A stretch of 64,000 nucleotides of DNA from Methanobacterium_D sp040373355. Lineage in GTDB: Archaea > Methanobacteriota > Methanobacteria > Methanobacteriales > Methanobacteriaceae. Positions within the stretch are counted from its first letter, which is position 1, and each line of letters begins with the position of its first letter. Below the pieces are notes generated by a model. It did not search any database. It had not been told where the DNA came from and saw nothing but the letters and a program-made list of their open reading frames with translations. This document shows positions 35,099 to 44,330 of the stretch, in pieces. Where the stretch lies: positions 1,400,001-1,464,000 of the forward strand of contig NZ_CP166866.1 in assembly GCF_047495555.1 (NCBI RefSeq), given 5' to 3'. The position numbers were made by a program, and so were the translations under genes.

Positions 35099-35806
35099 AT
35101 GTCAATCGTGGAAAGAAGGGAAAGGGAAAAAAAACAGAGGCAGCATGATATTATTAATGCAGCAGAGAAACTATTTTTTTCTAGAGGATACGATGATGTT
35201 TCTATGAAAGACATAGCTAGTGAAGTTGATCTAAGTAAAGCAACTTTATATCTTTATTTCCAAAATAAAGAGTCATTATTTTTTGCTATTGTACTTAGAG
35301 GTACTAGAATCCTTAACTCAATGATTAGAGAAGCTATAGAAAATGAAGATAAAGGTATTGAAAAAGTTGCTGCTTATAGAAGGGCATATAACCAATTTAC
35401 TCAAAAATACCCTGATTACATTCAAATTTATAATTATTTCCAATCTGGAAGATTTAATATTCCCCACAAAGAAATTAAAAAAGAAAATAAAAAATCTAGA
35501 AATAAAAATTCTAAGAAGCTAGATATCTCCATCCCTTATGTAAACCAATGTGCAATGGAAATAATTAAGTTGCGTAATGAACGGTTTTCACTTCTTTGTA
35601 ATTCTATTCAAAAAGGAGTTGAAGATAAGACTATAAGAGAAGATATAAATCCTGTTGAGGGGGCTGTTTTACTATCTTCAATATCTAAAAGTTTATCTGA
35701 CATTCCTTCGGATCGTGAAAAAATACTCAAAAATCATGGCATTGATTATAAAAAATATTTTAGTGACGTAGATGATCTCATCAACCATATGTTAACAACA
35801 AAATAG
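35099..35806 (+). CDS. TetR/AcrR family transcriptional regulator
   Basis: A 235-residue regulator. The N-terminal HTH is clear: IINAAEKLFFSRGYDDVSMK, then IASEVDLSKATLYLYFQNKE as the recognition helix. The C-terminal ligand and dimer domain is helical with a lysine- and asparagine-rich loop (KEIKKENKKSRNKNSKK). GGTGA lies before ATG 35099. It stands alone 258 bp after the mrt operon. The regulated genes and ligand are not evident; mrt itself or a nearby transporter could be targets. Confidence 0.88.
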   Translation: MSIVERREREKKQRQHDIINAAEKLFFSRGYDDVSMKDIASEVDLSKATLYLYFQNKESLFFAIVLRGTRILNSMIREAIENEDKGIEKVAAYRRAYNQFTQKYPDYIQIYNYFQSGRFNIPHKEIKKENKKSRNKNSKKLDISIPYVNQCAMEIIKLRNERFSLLCNSIQKGVEDKTIREDINPVEGAVLLSSISKSLSDIPSDREKILKNHGIDYKKYFSDVDDLINHMLTTK

Positions 35807-36346
35807 TAGTTAATCAACTAGTGTAATAATATTTAATTTGGCTATCAAATTATTAATTGAAAATAAGTATTCTGTTGAATTATTATTGTTTTCTTTTAGA
35901 ATTTCCATATAAATAATCTATAGAAAAATAATATAATGGGCATCATAGGATACATTTGAGCGAGTGATTTCGATGCCTCATTTATGTAATAAAAGTCTCA
36001 TTTTTTATTTAGGAGGAAACCAATGGCAAAGATATGTGTTAATACTTTAGATATGTACTTTTAATCTAAGTAATAATTTTTCTCTCTATGCCATTACAAA
36101 CAGAAATTAGGCATTTTAATATATAATACTTTCTATTTTTATTTTATTATTACTTAAATGGGTAATTTTTATAAATCAGTAATAAAAATCAATAATTATC
36201 TATATTTATTTAAAAATAGGAATCATTTTTAAATGTTATTTACATAATATAGAATAATATCTAAATAATGTAGAAATTTCAGCATTCTAAATGTTATATC
36301 TTAAAAATAATCTCTTAAAAGTATTATATCAATCAAAGGTGAAAAA
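35807..36346. other. 540-bp intergenic region with leader-like element
   Basis: No gene of normal size. It contains a TATA-like ATATAAAT (about 35907-35914). About 25 bases on lies GGCATC pairing with GATGCC (35939-35944/35972-35977), then a T-rich stretch. A perfect AGGAGG (36011-36016) follows, with a 13-codon frame. The rest is AT-rich and should carry the shikimate kinase operon promoter. Confidence 0.45.
36023..36064 (+). CDS. Very short ORF (13 aa) with a perfect ribosome-binding site
   Basis: The frame MAKICVNTLDMYF begins at ATG 36023, seven bases after a perfect AGGAGG. It is the only strong SD in the region, so translation is plausible. It may be a leader peptide, or the remaining 5' end of a decayed gene; nothing after the stop extends it in any frame. 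It is too short to assign. Confidence 0.3.
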   Translation: MAKICVNTLDMYF

Positions 36347-37213
36347 TTGAAAAGAGTTGTTAAATCACCAGGTTCTGCAACAGTAATAAATGCAATATCT
36401 ACGGGATGTGGCTCTGCATTTGGTATTGGACTCTATGTAACTGCAGAAGTAAAATTAAAATCATCAAAAATTACCTGTAAATCAGATAAAGATGTTGATA
36501 CAACTTTAATGGAGTTATGCGCGCAGAAAGTTCTTCAAAAGTTTGGTATCGACACGGGAGTCAGTATTAAGACATCTTCTGACCTTCCAGTTGCATCAGG
36601 ATTATCAAGCAGCAGCGCTACTTCAAATGCCGTAACAATGGCAACCATGTTAGCAATATCCAATGAATATTTTGAAGGAGATAAAATTGACGAATTTGAA
36701 GTATTGAATATGGCAATTGATGCTTCTTTAGAAGCTGGAGTGACAATTACTGGGGCATTCGATGATGCCAGTGCATCATTTTTCGGTGGATTAACCATAA
36801 CTAATAATTTGGAACGAAAAATTTTAAAGTCAGAGTCCATGGAAGAGCAAAACATATTAATATATATGCCAGATAAAAAGTCTATAACTGCACAATCTGA
36901 TGTTGGGAGAATGAAACTTCTTGCTCCCCAGGTCAAACTTGCATTTGAAGAAGCTTTAAATGGAAACATTTATAATGCGCTTACTTTAAATGGACTTTTA
37001 TACTGTGCAGCACTTGGATTTAATCCTGATATAGCCCTTGACGCCTTGAGTGCTGGTGCAACTGCAGCCGGATTATCAGGTACAGGGCCTTCATTTGTTG
37101 CCATAAGTGATGATAAATCTTTAGACGCTGTTTTAAATGCATTAAGCTTATATGAAGGCAACATAATGCACGTTAAAGTTGATAATGAAGGTACAAAGGA
37201 AATTCACAGCTGA
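36347..37213 (+). CDS. aroK: Shikimate kinase, archaeal GHMP type
   Basis: A 288-residue GHMP-family kinase that phosphorylates shikimate in aromatic amino acid synthesis. Archaea use this form in place of the bacterial AroK fold. Signatures: VKSPGSATVINAISTGCGSA at the start, the ATP loop LPVASGLSSSSATSNAV, and GATAAGLSGTGPSFVAISD near the end. It starts with TTG, supported by GGTGA six bases upstream. It leads a run with chorismate mutase, S17e and lysine genes. Confidence 0.93.
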   Translation: MKRVVKSPGSATVINAISTGCGSAFGIGLYVTAEVKLKSSKITCKSDKDVDTTLMELCAQKVLQKFGIDTGVSIKTSSDLPVASGLSSSSATSNAVTMATMLAISNEYFEGDKIDEFEVLNMAIDASLEAGVTITGAFDDASASFFGGLTITNNLERKILKSESMEEQNILIYMPDKKSITAQSDVGRMKLLAPQVKLAFEEALNGNIYNALTLNGLLYCAALGFNPDIALDALSAGATAAGLSGTGPSFVAISDDKSLDAVLNALSLYEGNIMHVKVDNEGTKEIHS

Positions 37214-37238
37214 ATTCTTATTTTAGCAAGGTGAAAAT

Positions 37239-37544
37239 ATGGATAGGGCAGAAGCTTTAGAAATTCTTCAAAAATCCAGAGATAAAATTGACGTGATAGA
37301 TGAAGAAATTATCTATCTTATAAAGAAAAGAACATCTCTTGCTAGGGACATTATAAATGCAAAATTAGTTCTGGGCATGGATATTGAGGATAAAAAGAGA
37401 GAAGATTATATTCAAGATAAAACAAAAAGAATAGCAGAGCAGAAAAAAATAGATGAACTCTGCCTCAAAAAAATAATGAAGCTTTTAACTGATTTAAGCA
37501 AAAAAGAACAAGAAGAAATACTTAGGAGGGATACCAATGGGTAA
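37239..37544 (+). CDS. Chorismate mutase (AroQ type)
   Basis: A 101-residue all-helical AroQ-class chorismate mutase that makes prephenate from chorismate. It shows the usual DEEIIYLIKKRTSLARDII helix with the conserved Arg, AKLVLGMDIEDKKREDYIQD and the C-terminal IMKLLTDLSKKEQE. It begins 26 bp after the shikimate kinase stop, with the SD AGGTGA, and overlaps the S17e gene by eight bases, so the genes are translated together. Confidence 0.9.
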   Translation: MDRAEALEILQKSRDKIDVIDEEIIYLIKKRTSLARDIINAKLVLGMDIEDKKREDYIQDKTKRIAEQKKIDELCLKKIMKLLTDLSKKEQEEILRRDTNG

Positions 37545-37728
37545 CATAAGAACATCATTCGTAAAGAGAATAGCAAAAGAATTAATAGAAACTAACGAGG
37601 GTATATTCACTACAGATTTTGATCAAAACAAAAAATTAGTGGCAGAATACTCTACTGTAAGTACAAAACACCTTAGAAATAAAATTGCTGGTTATGTAAC
37701 TCGATTAGTAAGAAACGAATCTTCATAG
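37537..37728 (+). CDS. rps17e: 30S ribosomal protein S17e
   Basis: A 63-residue ribosomal protein of the small subunit: RTSFVKRIAKELIETNEGIF, then NKKLVAEYSTVSTKHLRNKI, and a final GYVTRLVRNE. It is a eukaryote-like protein present in archaea. A good AGGAGGG lies inside the end of the chorismate mutase gene. Its place between aromatic and lysine biosynthesis genes is unusual by function but is, as I recall, shared by other Methanobacteriales. Confidence 0.94.
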   Translation: MGNIRTSFVKRIAKELIETNEGIFTTDFDQNKKLVAEYSTVSTKHLRNKIAGYVTRLVRNESS

Positions 37729-37743
37729 ACTTCAGGTGTGAAA

Positions 37744-38967
37744 ATGGGAATTATAGTGGCCAAATTTGGTGGAACATCCATTGGAAATGGGGAAAGGATT
37801 AAAAAAGCAGCCCAATCAGTTGTAAATGAATACATGAAAGGCAACAAAGTTGTTGTAGTAGTATCTGCAATAAATAAAACCACTGATGAGTTTTTAAATG
37901 TTGTAGATGAATCTATGGGAAAATCCATAACGGATAAACAACTTGCTGAAGTCTTTTCAATGGGTGAAATGACCAGTGTAAGAATATTTTCAGCAACAGT
38001 AGAATCCCTGGGTGTTAAATCCGAATATGTCGATCCTTATAAGGATACTTGGCCCGTAATTACTGATAATAATTTTTTAAATGCTAAAATAGACTTTAAA
38101 GCAACAGAAGAGAAATCAAAAGAACTTAAAAAGATGGTTGATGAAGGCATAATCCCAGTAGTCTGTGGTTTCATTGGAAAGGATGAATCCGGGGCCATTA
38201 CAACTTTAGGCCGTGGAGGAAGCGATATTACAGCATTCTTACTTGGTCATTGTCTAAATGCTGAAGAAGTCATCATTGTAACTGATGTTGGTGGTGTAAT
38301 GTCTACCGATCCTAATAAACTTCAAACTGCAAAAATGCTTCATAAAATTTCTGTTGAAGAAATGAGGGATCTTGCAACCCATGGGGCTCAGGTATTACAT
38401 CCACATGCCCTTAAATATAAAGATCCTAAAATAGATGCAAAAATAATCGGATATGATCATGGAGACTTATCTGCTCCTGGAACAGAGATTATTGGCCCAT
38501 CTAATAACAGCGCTGAAATTAAAAGCGCAACATTAAACAATGACCCTATATCTGTCATAGCGGTTGTTGGAGAAGAAATTCTAACTAAAACTGGAATTCT
38601 TGCAAAAATAACAGATACTCTTGCTGAAAGTGATATAAACATATTCGGCATTTCCACAGGACAGAATTCAATAACTGTATTTGTAAACAAGGCCGAATCA
38701 GAACGTGCTCATGAAATACTTCATGAAGTAGTTGTTGAAACTGATGATTTAAGCTCTTTATCTCTTGGAAGAGAAATAGCAATGATTACTGTAACCAGTC
38801 AGGACTTTATTGATACTCCAGGAGTAATTGCAGAAATAACTGAACCTTTACAAAAAAATAAAATTAATATAGTTGAAATTTCTTCAAGTCAAACTTCTGT
38901 CGTTATTTTTGTTGATTGGAACGATGGAAGAAAGGCTTATGAACTTGTAAAAGGTGTCTTAAAATGA
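37744..38967 (+). CDS. lysC: Aspartate kinase
   Basis: A 407-residue aspartokinase, the first step from aspartate to lysine, threonine and methionine. The kinase part starts IVAKFGGTSIGNGERIKKAA and includes TTLGRGGSDITAFLLG. Two C-terminal ACT domains (about 265 onward, for example ILAKITDTLAESDINIFGIS) should sense the end product. ATG 37744 with AGGTG five bases upstream is better than GTG 37738. The stop overlaps the dapA start by four bases. Confidence 0.94.
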   Translation: MGIIVAKFGGTSIGNGERIKKAAQSVVNEYMKGNKVVVVVSAINKTTDEFLNVVDESMGKSITDKQLAEVFSMGEMTSVRIFSATVESLGVKSEYVDPYKDTWPVITDNNFLNAKIDFKATEEKSKELKKMVDEGIIPVVCGFIGKDESGAITTLGRGGSDITAFLLGHCLNAEEVIIVTDVGGVMSTDPNKLQTAKMLHKISVEEMRDLATHGAQVLHPHALKYKDPKIDAKIIGYDHGDLSAPGTEIIGPSNNSAEIKSATLNNDPISVIAVVGEEILTKTGILAKITDTLAESDINIFGISTGQNSITVFVNKAESERAHEILHEVVVETDDLSSLSLGREIAMITVTSQDFIDTPGVIAEITEPLQKNKINIVEISSSQTSVVIFVDWNDGRKAYELVKGVLK

Positions 38968-39857
38968 AATTAGAAGGTACGATAGTAGCTATGGTAACGC
39001 CATACACAAAAAGTGATGAAATAGACGAAGAAGGAATCCGTGAAAATATAAATTACTTGATAGAAAAGGGCGTAGATGGGATATTAGCTGCTGGAACGAC
39101 TGGAGAATCAGCTACAATTTCTCATGATGAGCACCGCAAGCTAGTCGACATTCTAATTGATGAAGTTAACGGAAGAATTACTACAATAGCCGGTGCAGGT
39201 AGTAATTCATCTAAAGAAGCTCTTGGACTCGTTAAACATGCTGAAGACACTGGAGCAGATGCCGCACTTGTTATAACTCCTTATTATAATAAACCGCAGC
39301 CCCATGGTCTTGTTGAACATTATAGATTGATGAATGACTCTGCAGATATCCCTATTGTAGTTTATAATGTACCATCAAGAACTGGAACTGATATAGACGT
39401 TGATACAATTGGAAAAGTAGCACAATTTGATAATATAGTTGCTATAAAAGAAGCAAATCCTGACATGGATAAAATATCAAAAATAGTAAAAAAAATCCAG
39501 GAAGTTGATCAAACCGATAATTTTGTTATTCTTTCTGGAAACGATGATCTTACACTTCCTATGATTGCTATGGGAGGAAAAGGAGTTATCAGTGTTGTTG
39601 GTAATGTAGATCCCGCGCGCATGAGTCAGATGGTTAATTATGCTCTGGAAGGCAATTTTAAAGATGCAGCAAAAGTACACTATAAACTTTATGACCTTAT
39701 GAAAGTACTCTTTGTAGAGTCTAACCCTGTCCCAGCAAAGACAGCATTAAACATGATGGGAAGACCTGCAGGTCATGTAAGAATGCCTCTTGCTCCTCTT
39801 AAAGAGGAAAGTGAAGATAAATTAAGAGAAGTACTGGAAAAACTTGACCTAATTTAA
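38964..39857 (+). CDS. dapA: 4-hydroxy-tetrahydrodipicolinate synthase
   Basis: A 297-residue TIM-barrel enzyme that condenses pyruvate with aspartate semialdehyde. Signatures: GTIVAMVTPYTKSDEIDEEG, AAGTTGESATISHDEH, the tyrosine in VYNVPSRTGTD and the Schiff-base lysine in IVAIKEANPDMDK. It overlaps lysC by ATGA and is followed by dapB, so lysine and diaminopimelate synthesis is coordinated. Length is typical. Confidence 0.95.
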   Translation: MKLEGTIVAMVTPYTKSDEIDEEGIRENINYLIEKGVDGILAAGTTGESATISHDEHRKLVDILIDEVNGRITTIAGAGSNSSKEALGLVKHAEDTGADAALVITPYYNKPQPHGLVEHYRLMNDSADIPIVVYNVPSRTGTDIDVDTIGKVAQFDNIVAIKEANPDMDKISKIVKKIQEVDQTDNFVILSGNDDLTLPMIAMGGKGVISVVGNVDPARMSQMVNYALEGNFKDAAKVHYKLYDLMKVLFVESNPVPAKTALNMMGRPAGHVRMPLAPLKEESEDKLREVLEKLDLI

Positions 39858-39902
39858 TATTTATATTTTTTATTAATTTTAAATTATTTAGGAGTAGATA
39901 AA

Positions 39903-40724
39903 ATGATTGGAGTGGCTGTAACAGGCGCAAGTGGAAGAATGGGGTCCATGATAATTAAGACCATATTAGAACAGGATGATATGGAAGTTGTAGCAGCAAT
40001 AGAAGCACCTGAAACTCCTTTTGAAGGAAAGGACATAGGAGAAGTTATCGGTGTTGGAAAACTAAATGTACCTGTAAATGGTGCAGAGAAACTTGCTGAG
40101 GTCTTAAATGAAAATAAGCCTGATGTTCTTGTTGATTTTACTATAGCAAATGCAGCAGTCCAGACAATCAAAACTTCAGCAGAATGTGGAGTAAATGTTG
40201 TTGTAGGAACAACTGGTATATCTGATGAACAGATGGAAGAAATTAGGCAATCTATTGAAGAAAAAAATATCATGGCAGTTATATCTCCTAATATGGCTGT
40301 TGGAGTAAATGTCTTTTTTAAGGTAATTAGAGACCTTGCAAAAATTTTAGATGATTATGATATTGAAATAATAGAAGCACATCACAAACATAAAGCTGAT
40401 GCTCCTTCAGGAACTGCGGTTAAGGCTTATGAGATAATAGCTGATGAGCTTGGAAGAAATAAGGATGAATCATGTGTTCATGGTAGGCAGGGAATTGTTG
40501 GTGCCCGTACTAAAGAAGAGATAGGAATGCATGCAGTTAGAGGTGGAGATATTGTAGGGGACCATACAGTACTCTTTGCTGGTGATGGAGAGAGAATTGA
40601 ATTTGTCCATAGAGCACATAGCAGACAAGCATTTGTAAGCGGCGTAATTAAAGCTGTAAGATTTGTCATAGATGCACCAAAAGGTAAAGTAAGTGACATG
40701 GGCGATGTTTTAGGCATAAACTAA
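39903..40724 (+). CDS. dapB: 4-hydroxy-tetrahydrodipicolinate reductase
   Basis: A 273-residue reductase that uses NAD(P)H on the DapA product. Visible are the Rossmann loop VAVTGASGRMGSMIIKTI, VVVGTTGISDEQM, the substrate motif EAHHKHKADAPSGTAVK, and ARTKEEIGMHAVRGGDIVGD. AGGAG lies 10 bases before ATG 39903. It ends the biosynthetic part of the operon; a PLD-domain gene follows 31 bp on, and asd lies further downstream. Confidence 0.95.
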   Translation: MIGVAVTGASGRMGSMIIKTILEQDDMEVVAAIEAPETPFEGKDIGEVIGVGKLNVPVNGAEKLAEVLNENKPDVLVDFTIANAAVQTIKTSAECGVNVVVGTTGISDEQMEEIRQSIEEKNIMAVISPNMAVGVNVFFKVIRDLAKILDDYDIEIIEAHHKHKADAPSGTAVKAYEIIADELGRNKDESCVHGRQGIVGARTKEEIGMHAVRGGDIVGDHTVLFAGDGERIEFVHRAHSRQAFVSGVIKAVRFVIDAPKGKVSDMGDVLGIN

Positions 40725-40755
40725 AATCATAAAATTAGTTTTAAATGAGGCGCGT

Positions 40756-41916
40756 ATGCTTTTTAAGAAACAGGATAAGGTTACTGAATTCGTTCCAACT
40801 TTCCTAAAAGAAGATAGATCGGCTTTAAGAAAAATTCATGAAATTATAAGTCGAGCTAAAAATCATATTTACATAATTTATCCATGGATAACTCTTGGTG
40901 AAGAATTCATTATTCCTTTTGAAAATGCACTTTCAATTAATGAAGATATAGAAGTTTATCTTATTACAAAGCTTGAAAGAGAAGATGTATTTCGGCGATT
41001 GCATCAATTAGAAGATGTTGAAAGATGGAAGACTATTTTTAAAGATAACATGTCCATCAAATACAATAACAACATTCATGCAAAAATGATAATTGTCGAT
41101 GATAAAGAAATGATAGTTGGCTCTTCAAATCTCACAGGAAGCGGACTTGGATCTTCAAGAGAATATGAAGGTAAACCTCAGATAGAAGCAAATATATATA
41201 CTAATGGCCCTAAGGCTCTAAAAGATGCAGTAGGCTTTTTTGTAAGGCTATGGAGTCATAAAACATCTAATGAATATAAAGATAATGAATATGTGTTATC
41301 CTGTAAATCTTACGGACTTTCTGGAATATATCAAAGATTCAGGAAAGATTTTGAAAATATAGTTAAAAATGAAGAAATTGAGATGTTTCCAGATGGAACA
41401 GTTAAATTTAGAGGTATTTTAGCTTATCGGAATAATGATAAAGCTTATATAATTGGTAAAAACCGCAAAGATATCGCAATAAAATTCATTGGAAATAATA
41501 ATGCAATTCAGTCATCTGAAATTGGTGAAGAAGTAGAAGTTTCAGGAAAACCTGGAAAACAGGATGGATTTAAAGAATTTACATTAAGAGGAATTTCAAC
41601 CATAAATCAGGAGATATCCATTAAAAATCTTAAAAGTGGTTTAAGTCAGCTTAAAATAGATGTTGAAATAATAGAAATAGAAAACATTCTAGAACTTGAA
41701 ACTAAAACTGGAAAGAAAAGACTTACTCTTGTAAATGTTAAGGATAATACTGGAGATGTTCTTCTCGAGTTATGGGATGATGTAGTGCCTGAAAAGAGAA
41801 TCAAATCAGGTATACAGCTTGAAATAAAAAATGCTTATACCAAACTATATAATGGCGAAATACGATTAGGTCTTCAAAAGCACAATGGTCAAATTAAATT
41901 TAAGACAAAAAGATAA
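40756..41916 (+). CDS. Phospholipase D-like protein with C-terminal OB-fold
   Basis: A 386-residue protein. The N-terminal half is a PLD-type domain with one complete HKD site, IHAKMIIVDDKEMIVGSSNL (about residue 112), after HIYIIYPWITLGEEF. From about 290 there is an OB-fold typical of nucleic-acid binding (LKIDVEIIEIENILELETKT, VNVKDNTGDVLLELWDD). PLD/OB architecture points to a nuclease or nucleic-acid repair factor, with a dimer forming the two-HKD active site. It follows dapB by 31 bp; a metabolic link is not evident. Confidence 0.8.
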   Translation: MLFKKQDKVTEFVPTFLKEDRSALRKIHEIISRAKNHIYIIYPWITLGEEFIIPFENALSINEDIEVYLITKLEREDVFRRLHQLEDVERWKTIFKDNMSIKYNNNIHAKMIIVDDKEMIVGSSNLTGSGLGSSREYEGKPQIEANIYTNGPKALKDAVGFFVRLWSHKTSNEYKDNEYVLSCKSYGLSGIYQRFRKDFENIVKNEEIEMFPDGTVKFRGILAYRNNDKAYIIGKNRKDIAIKFIGNNNAIQSSEIGEEVEVSGKPGKQDGFKEFTLRGISTINQEISIKNLKSGLSQLKIDVEIIEIENILELETKTGKKRLTLVNVKDNTGDVLLELWDDVVPEKRIKSGIQLEIKNAYTKLYNGEIRLGLQKHNGQIKFKTKR

Positions 41917-42178
41917 TTAAGGGTTAATTGGAATAGATTTAAATATATAATAACAAATTTATGATTATAGGTGATACATTCACATCTATATGCTTATTTT
42001 AGTTTTTACTCTCTAAAATAGCAATAAATTAAATATATGGACATTAAATATTTTTGATAAAAAGAGAATATCATGAATAGGTTAATTAAGTAAAAGAAAG
42101 GATTAATGAATAATAATTGGAAGTTATTATTGTGTATGTAAATGAAGTATACATTTTAAATTGATTATAGGTGATAAA

Positions 42179-43222
42179 ATGGTAAACGTAGGTATTCTCG
42201 GAGCAACTGGAATGGTTGGGCAGAGATTCATTGAACTACTGGCAGATCATCCAAAGTTCGAAATCACTGCACTAACAGCATCTGCAAGATCAGCAGGGAA
42301 AAGATATGAAGACGCGGCAACATGGTATCTGGATAATCCAATACCAGAAAGTGTTAAAGATATAACTGTAGTGGATACAGACCCTAAAGAAATAAAAGAT
42401 GTGGATATTGTATTCTCTGCTCTTCCAGCAGATACTGCAGCAATCGTTGAACCTAAGTTTGCCAAATCATGCATTGTTGCATCAAATGCAAGCGCAATGA
42501 GAATGGAGCCAGATGTGCCTCTTGTAATTCCAGAGGTTAACCCTGAACATCTTGATATGATTGAAACACAGCAAAAAAATAGGGGATGGGATGGTTTCAT
42601 TGTAACTAACCCAAATTGTTCAACTATTGCGCTTACAATTACTCTTAAACCGCTTTACGACCAGTTTGATATTAAAAGGATTTATGTTTCTACAATGCAG
42701 GCCGTTTCAGGGGCAGGATATAATGGTGTTCCTTCAATGGCGATTGTAGATAACTTAGTACCATATATTGGCGGTGAAGAAGAGAAAATGGAAACTGAAA
42801 CACTTCATTTATTAGGTGATTATGATGGAGAAACAGTAAATCCCGCATCTTTTGGTTTAAGTGCTTCATGTCATAGGGTAGCAGTTTTAGATGGTCATAC
42901 TGAAGCTGTTTTCATCGAATTTGAAGATGGATTTGAAATTGATGATATTAGACAGTCAATGGATTCTTTTAAAGGATTACCTCAAAAACTTAATCTTCAT
43001 TCAGCACCAGAAAAACCAATTGTAATTAGAGAAGAAGAAAACAGGCCACAGCCAAGAATGGATAGAAATGCGGATAATGGAATGGCTGTTACTGTGGGAA
43101 GACTTCGAAAAGATGCAGCTTTCGACAATAGTTTAAGGTATGTTCTGGTAGGGCATAATACAATAAGAGGGGCTGCAGGTGCTTCAATTCTAAATGCAGA
43201 ATTGATTTCTGAAATAAGATAA
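42179..43222 (+). CDS. asd: Aspartate-semialdehyde dehydrogenase
   Basis: A 347-residue dehydrogenase of the archaeal/fungal type. It converts aspartyl phosphate to the semialdehyde that DapA uses. Motifs: MVNVGILGATGMVGQRFIEL, FSALPADTAAIVEPK, the active-site Cys in VTNPNCSTIALTI, and AVSGAGYNGVPSMAIVDNL. GGTGA five bases before ATG 42179 selects this start over the TTG at 42161. It is separated from dapAB by the PLD gene and about 260 bp and so has its own promoter region. Confidence 0.95.
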   Translation: MVNVGILGATGMVGQRFIELLADHPKFEITALTASARSAGKRYEDAATWYLDNPIPESVKDITVVDTDPKEIKDVDIVFSALPADTAAIVEPKFAKSCIVASNASAMRMEPDVPLVIPEVNPEHLDMIETQQKNRGWDGFIVTNPNCSTIALTITLKPLYDQFDIKRIYVSTMQAVSGAGYNGVPSMAIVDNLVPYIGGEEEKMETETLHLLGDYDGETVNPASFGLSASCHRVAVLDGHTEAVFIEFEDGFEIDDIRQSMDSFKGLPQKLNLHSAPEKPIVIREEENRPQPRMDRNADNGMAVTVGRLRKDAAFDNSLRYVLVGHNTIRGAAGASILNAELISEIR

Positions 43223-43301
43223 TTAATTTTTCTTTTTTATTTTTAATTTTTTTAATAAATACTATAATTATAGATAACTTACAAGTATATTTAACGATAC
43301 T

Positions 43302-43868
43302 ATGCAGGACTTTCTGATTACTACAAGCAACATTGATATCCTGATTTTTTATATAATCCATGTTAATCTTCAAAATGCACTTTTTGACGTTGTAATGCCC
43401 ATTATATCTAATATGAGCTATTTTACTTTCTGGATTTTAATTTGTATTTTTATATTCATATTTGATTCTAAAAATAGAAATATAGCTTTGTTATGTGTAA
43501 TTGCGCTTGTTGCAGGTTATTTTATAACTGATATTTTAAAATATTTAGTAGCTAGACCTCGACCATATGAAGTAATGGAAGGAATAAGAATTTTAGACCC
43601 AATCAATGGATATTCATGGCCATCAGGACATACAGTTGCTTCTTTTATATCTGTAACCATACTAGGGAAGGGATATGGGTATATTTTCCTAGTTTTAGTT
43701 GCATCTCTTGTAGCATTCTCAAGAGTTTATAACGGGGTTCATTATCCTTCTGATGTAATTTCGGGTGCAATAATTGGTATATTAATTGGATTATTGTTTT
43801 TAACATATGAAAATCATATTATAGGAAAGATTAATAACTTTAGAAAATATTCTAAATACAGAAAATAG
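43302..43868 (+). CDS. PAP2 family phosphatase
   Basis: A 188-residue membrane phosphatase with about five helices. All three PAP2 motifs are present: KYLVARPRP, YSWPSGHTVAS and SRVYNGVHYPSDV. Such proteins act on undecaprenyl or other polyprenyl pyrophosphate and phosphatidate; here recycling of the archaeal lipid carrier for pseudomurein or glycans is a good guess. It stands alone, after asd. Family firm, substrate inferred. Confidence 0.9.
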   Translation: MQDFLITTSNIDILIFYIIHVNLQNALFDVVMPIISNMSYFTFWILICIFIFIFDSKNRNIALLCVIALVAGYFITDILKYLVARPRPYEVMEGIRILDPINGYSWPSGHTVASFISVTILGKGYGYIFLVLVASLVAFSRVYNGVHYPSDVISGAIIGILIGLLFLTYENHIIGKINNFRKYSKYRK

Positions 43869-44153
43869 TCATTATTCTTTTTTAGTAGTTAATTAGTTCT
43901 AAAGTTTATTAAAAATATGCATTTAATTTTTAAATAAATATTTAAAATAAAAAAGATAATTATAAATTTTTTCTGTAGTTAATTCAGTCTAAATGAAACT
44001 TAAAATTTATTTTTAATCTATAATTAGCTCAATAAATTAAATATGGGGTTTTTGATCAATTTAGAAGTATATTATATCTTGAGTAATTATATAAATATAA
44101 TAATTCACTTGGAAAAATCGAAACACTTATTAGATGTATCAGTTTTATATACT
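43869..44153. other. AT-rich intergenic region
   Basis: About 285 bp without a gene. It contains TATA-like stretches, among them a TTATATAAATATAA near 44088 and TTTATATA at 44144-44151, just before the inverted-repeat element at 44154. Confidence 0.4.
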
Positions 44154-44219
44154 AATGGCAAGGGGTATTTTCTGCTGTAATTATACCGCCTACAGTTGTT
44201 AATTCAACTCCTTGCCATT
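44154..44219 (+). ncRNA. Compact three-stem inverted-repeat element
   Basis: A 66-nt element closed by a perfect 10-bp stem AATGGCAAGG/CCTTGCCATT (44154-44163/44210-44219). Inside lie GGTAT/ATACC (44164-44168/44183-44187) and AGTTG/CAACT (44194-44198/44205-44209), both directly next to the closing stem, so a three-way junction can form. The loop GTA of the second stem can pair with the linker GCCTAC. It is too short for a tRNA and has no anticodon arm. Whether it is transcribed is open: the nearest TATA box (44144-44151) would start inside it. Confidence 0.4.
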
Positions 44220-44330
44220 TTAAAAAATATTAAAATTAAATACTTTTACTATTTCTAAAGGTAACATCATATTATAATGAATAAAACACTAAATTTAAAA
44301 ATAAGTTAAAATATATAGAATAATGATAAA

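Noticed and set aside
44154..44219. tRNA-like shape with a 7-bp acceptor-like stem and a T-arm-like hairpin
   Set aside because: About 61 bases between the stem ends is too short, there is no 5-bp anticodon stem with a 7-base loop, and the T-loop has six bases without the TTC motif.
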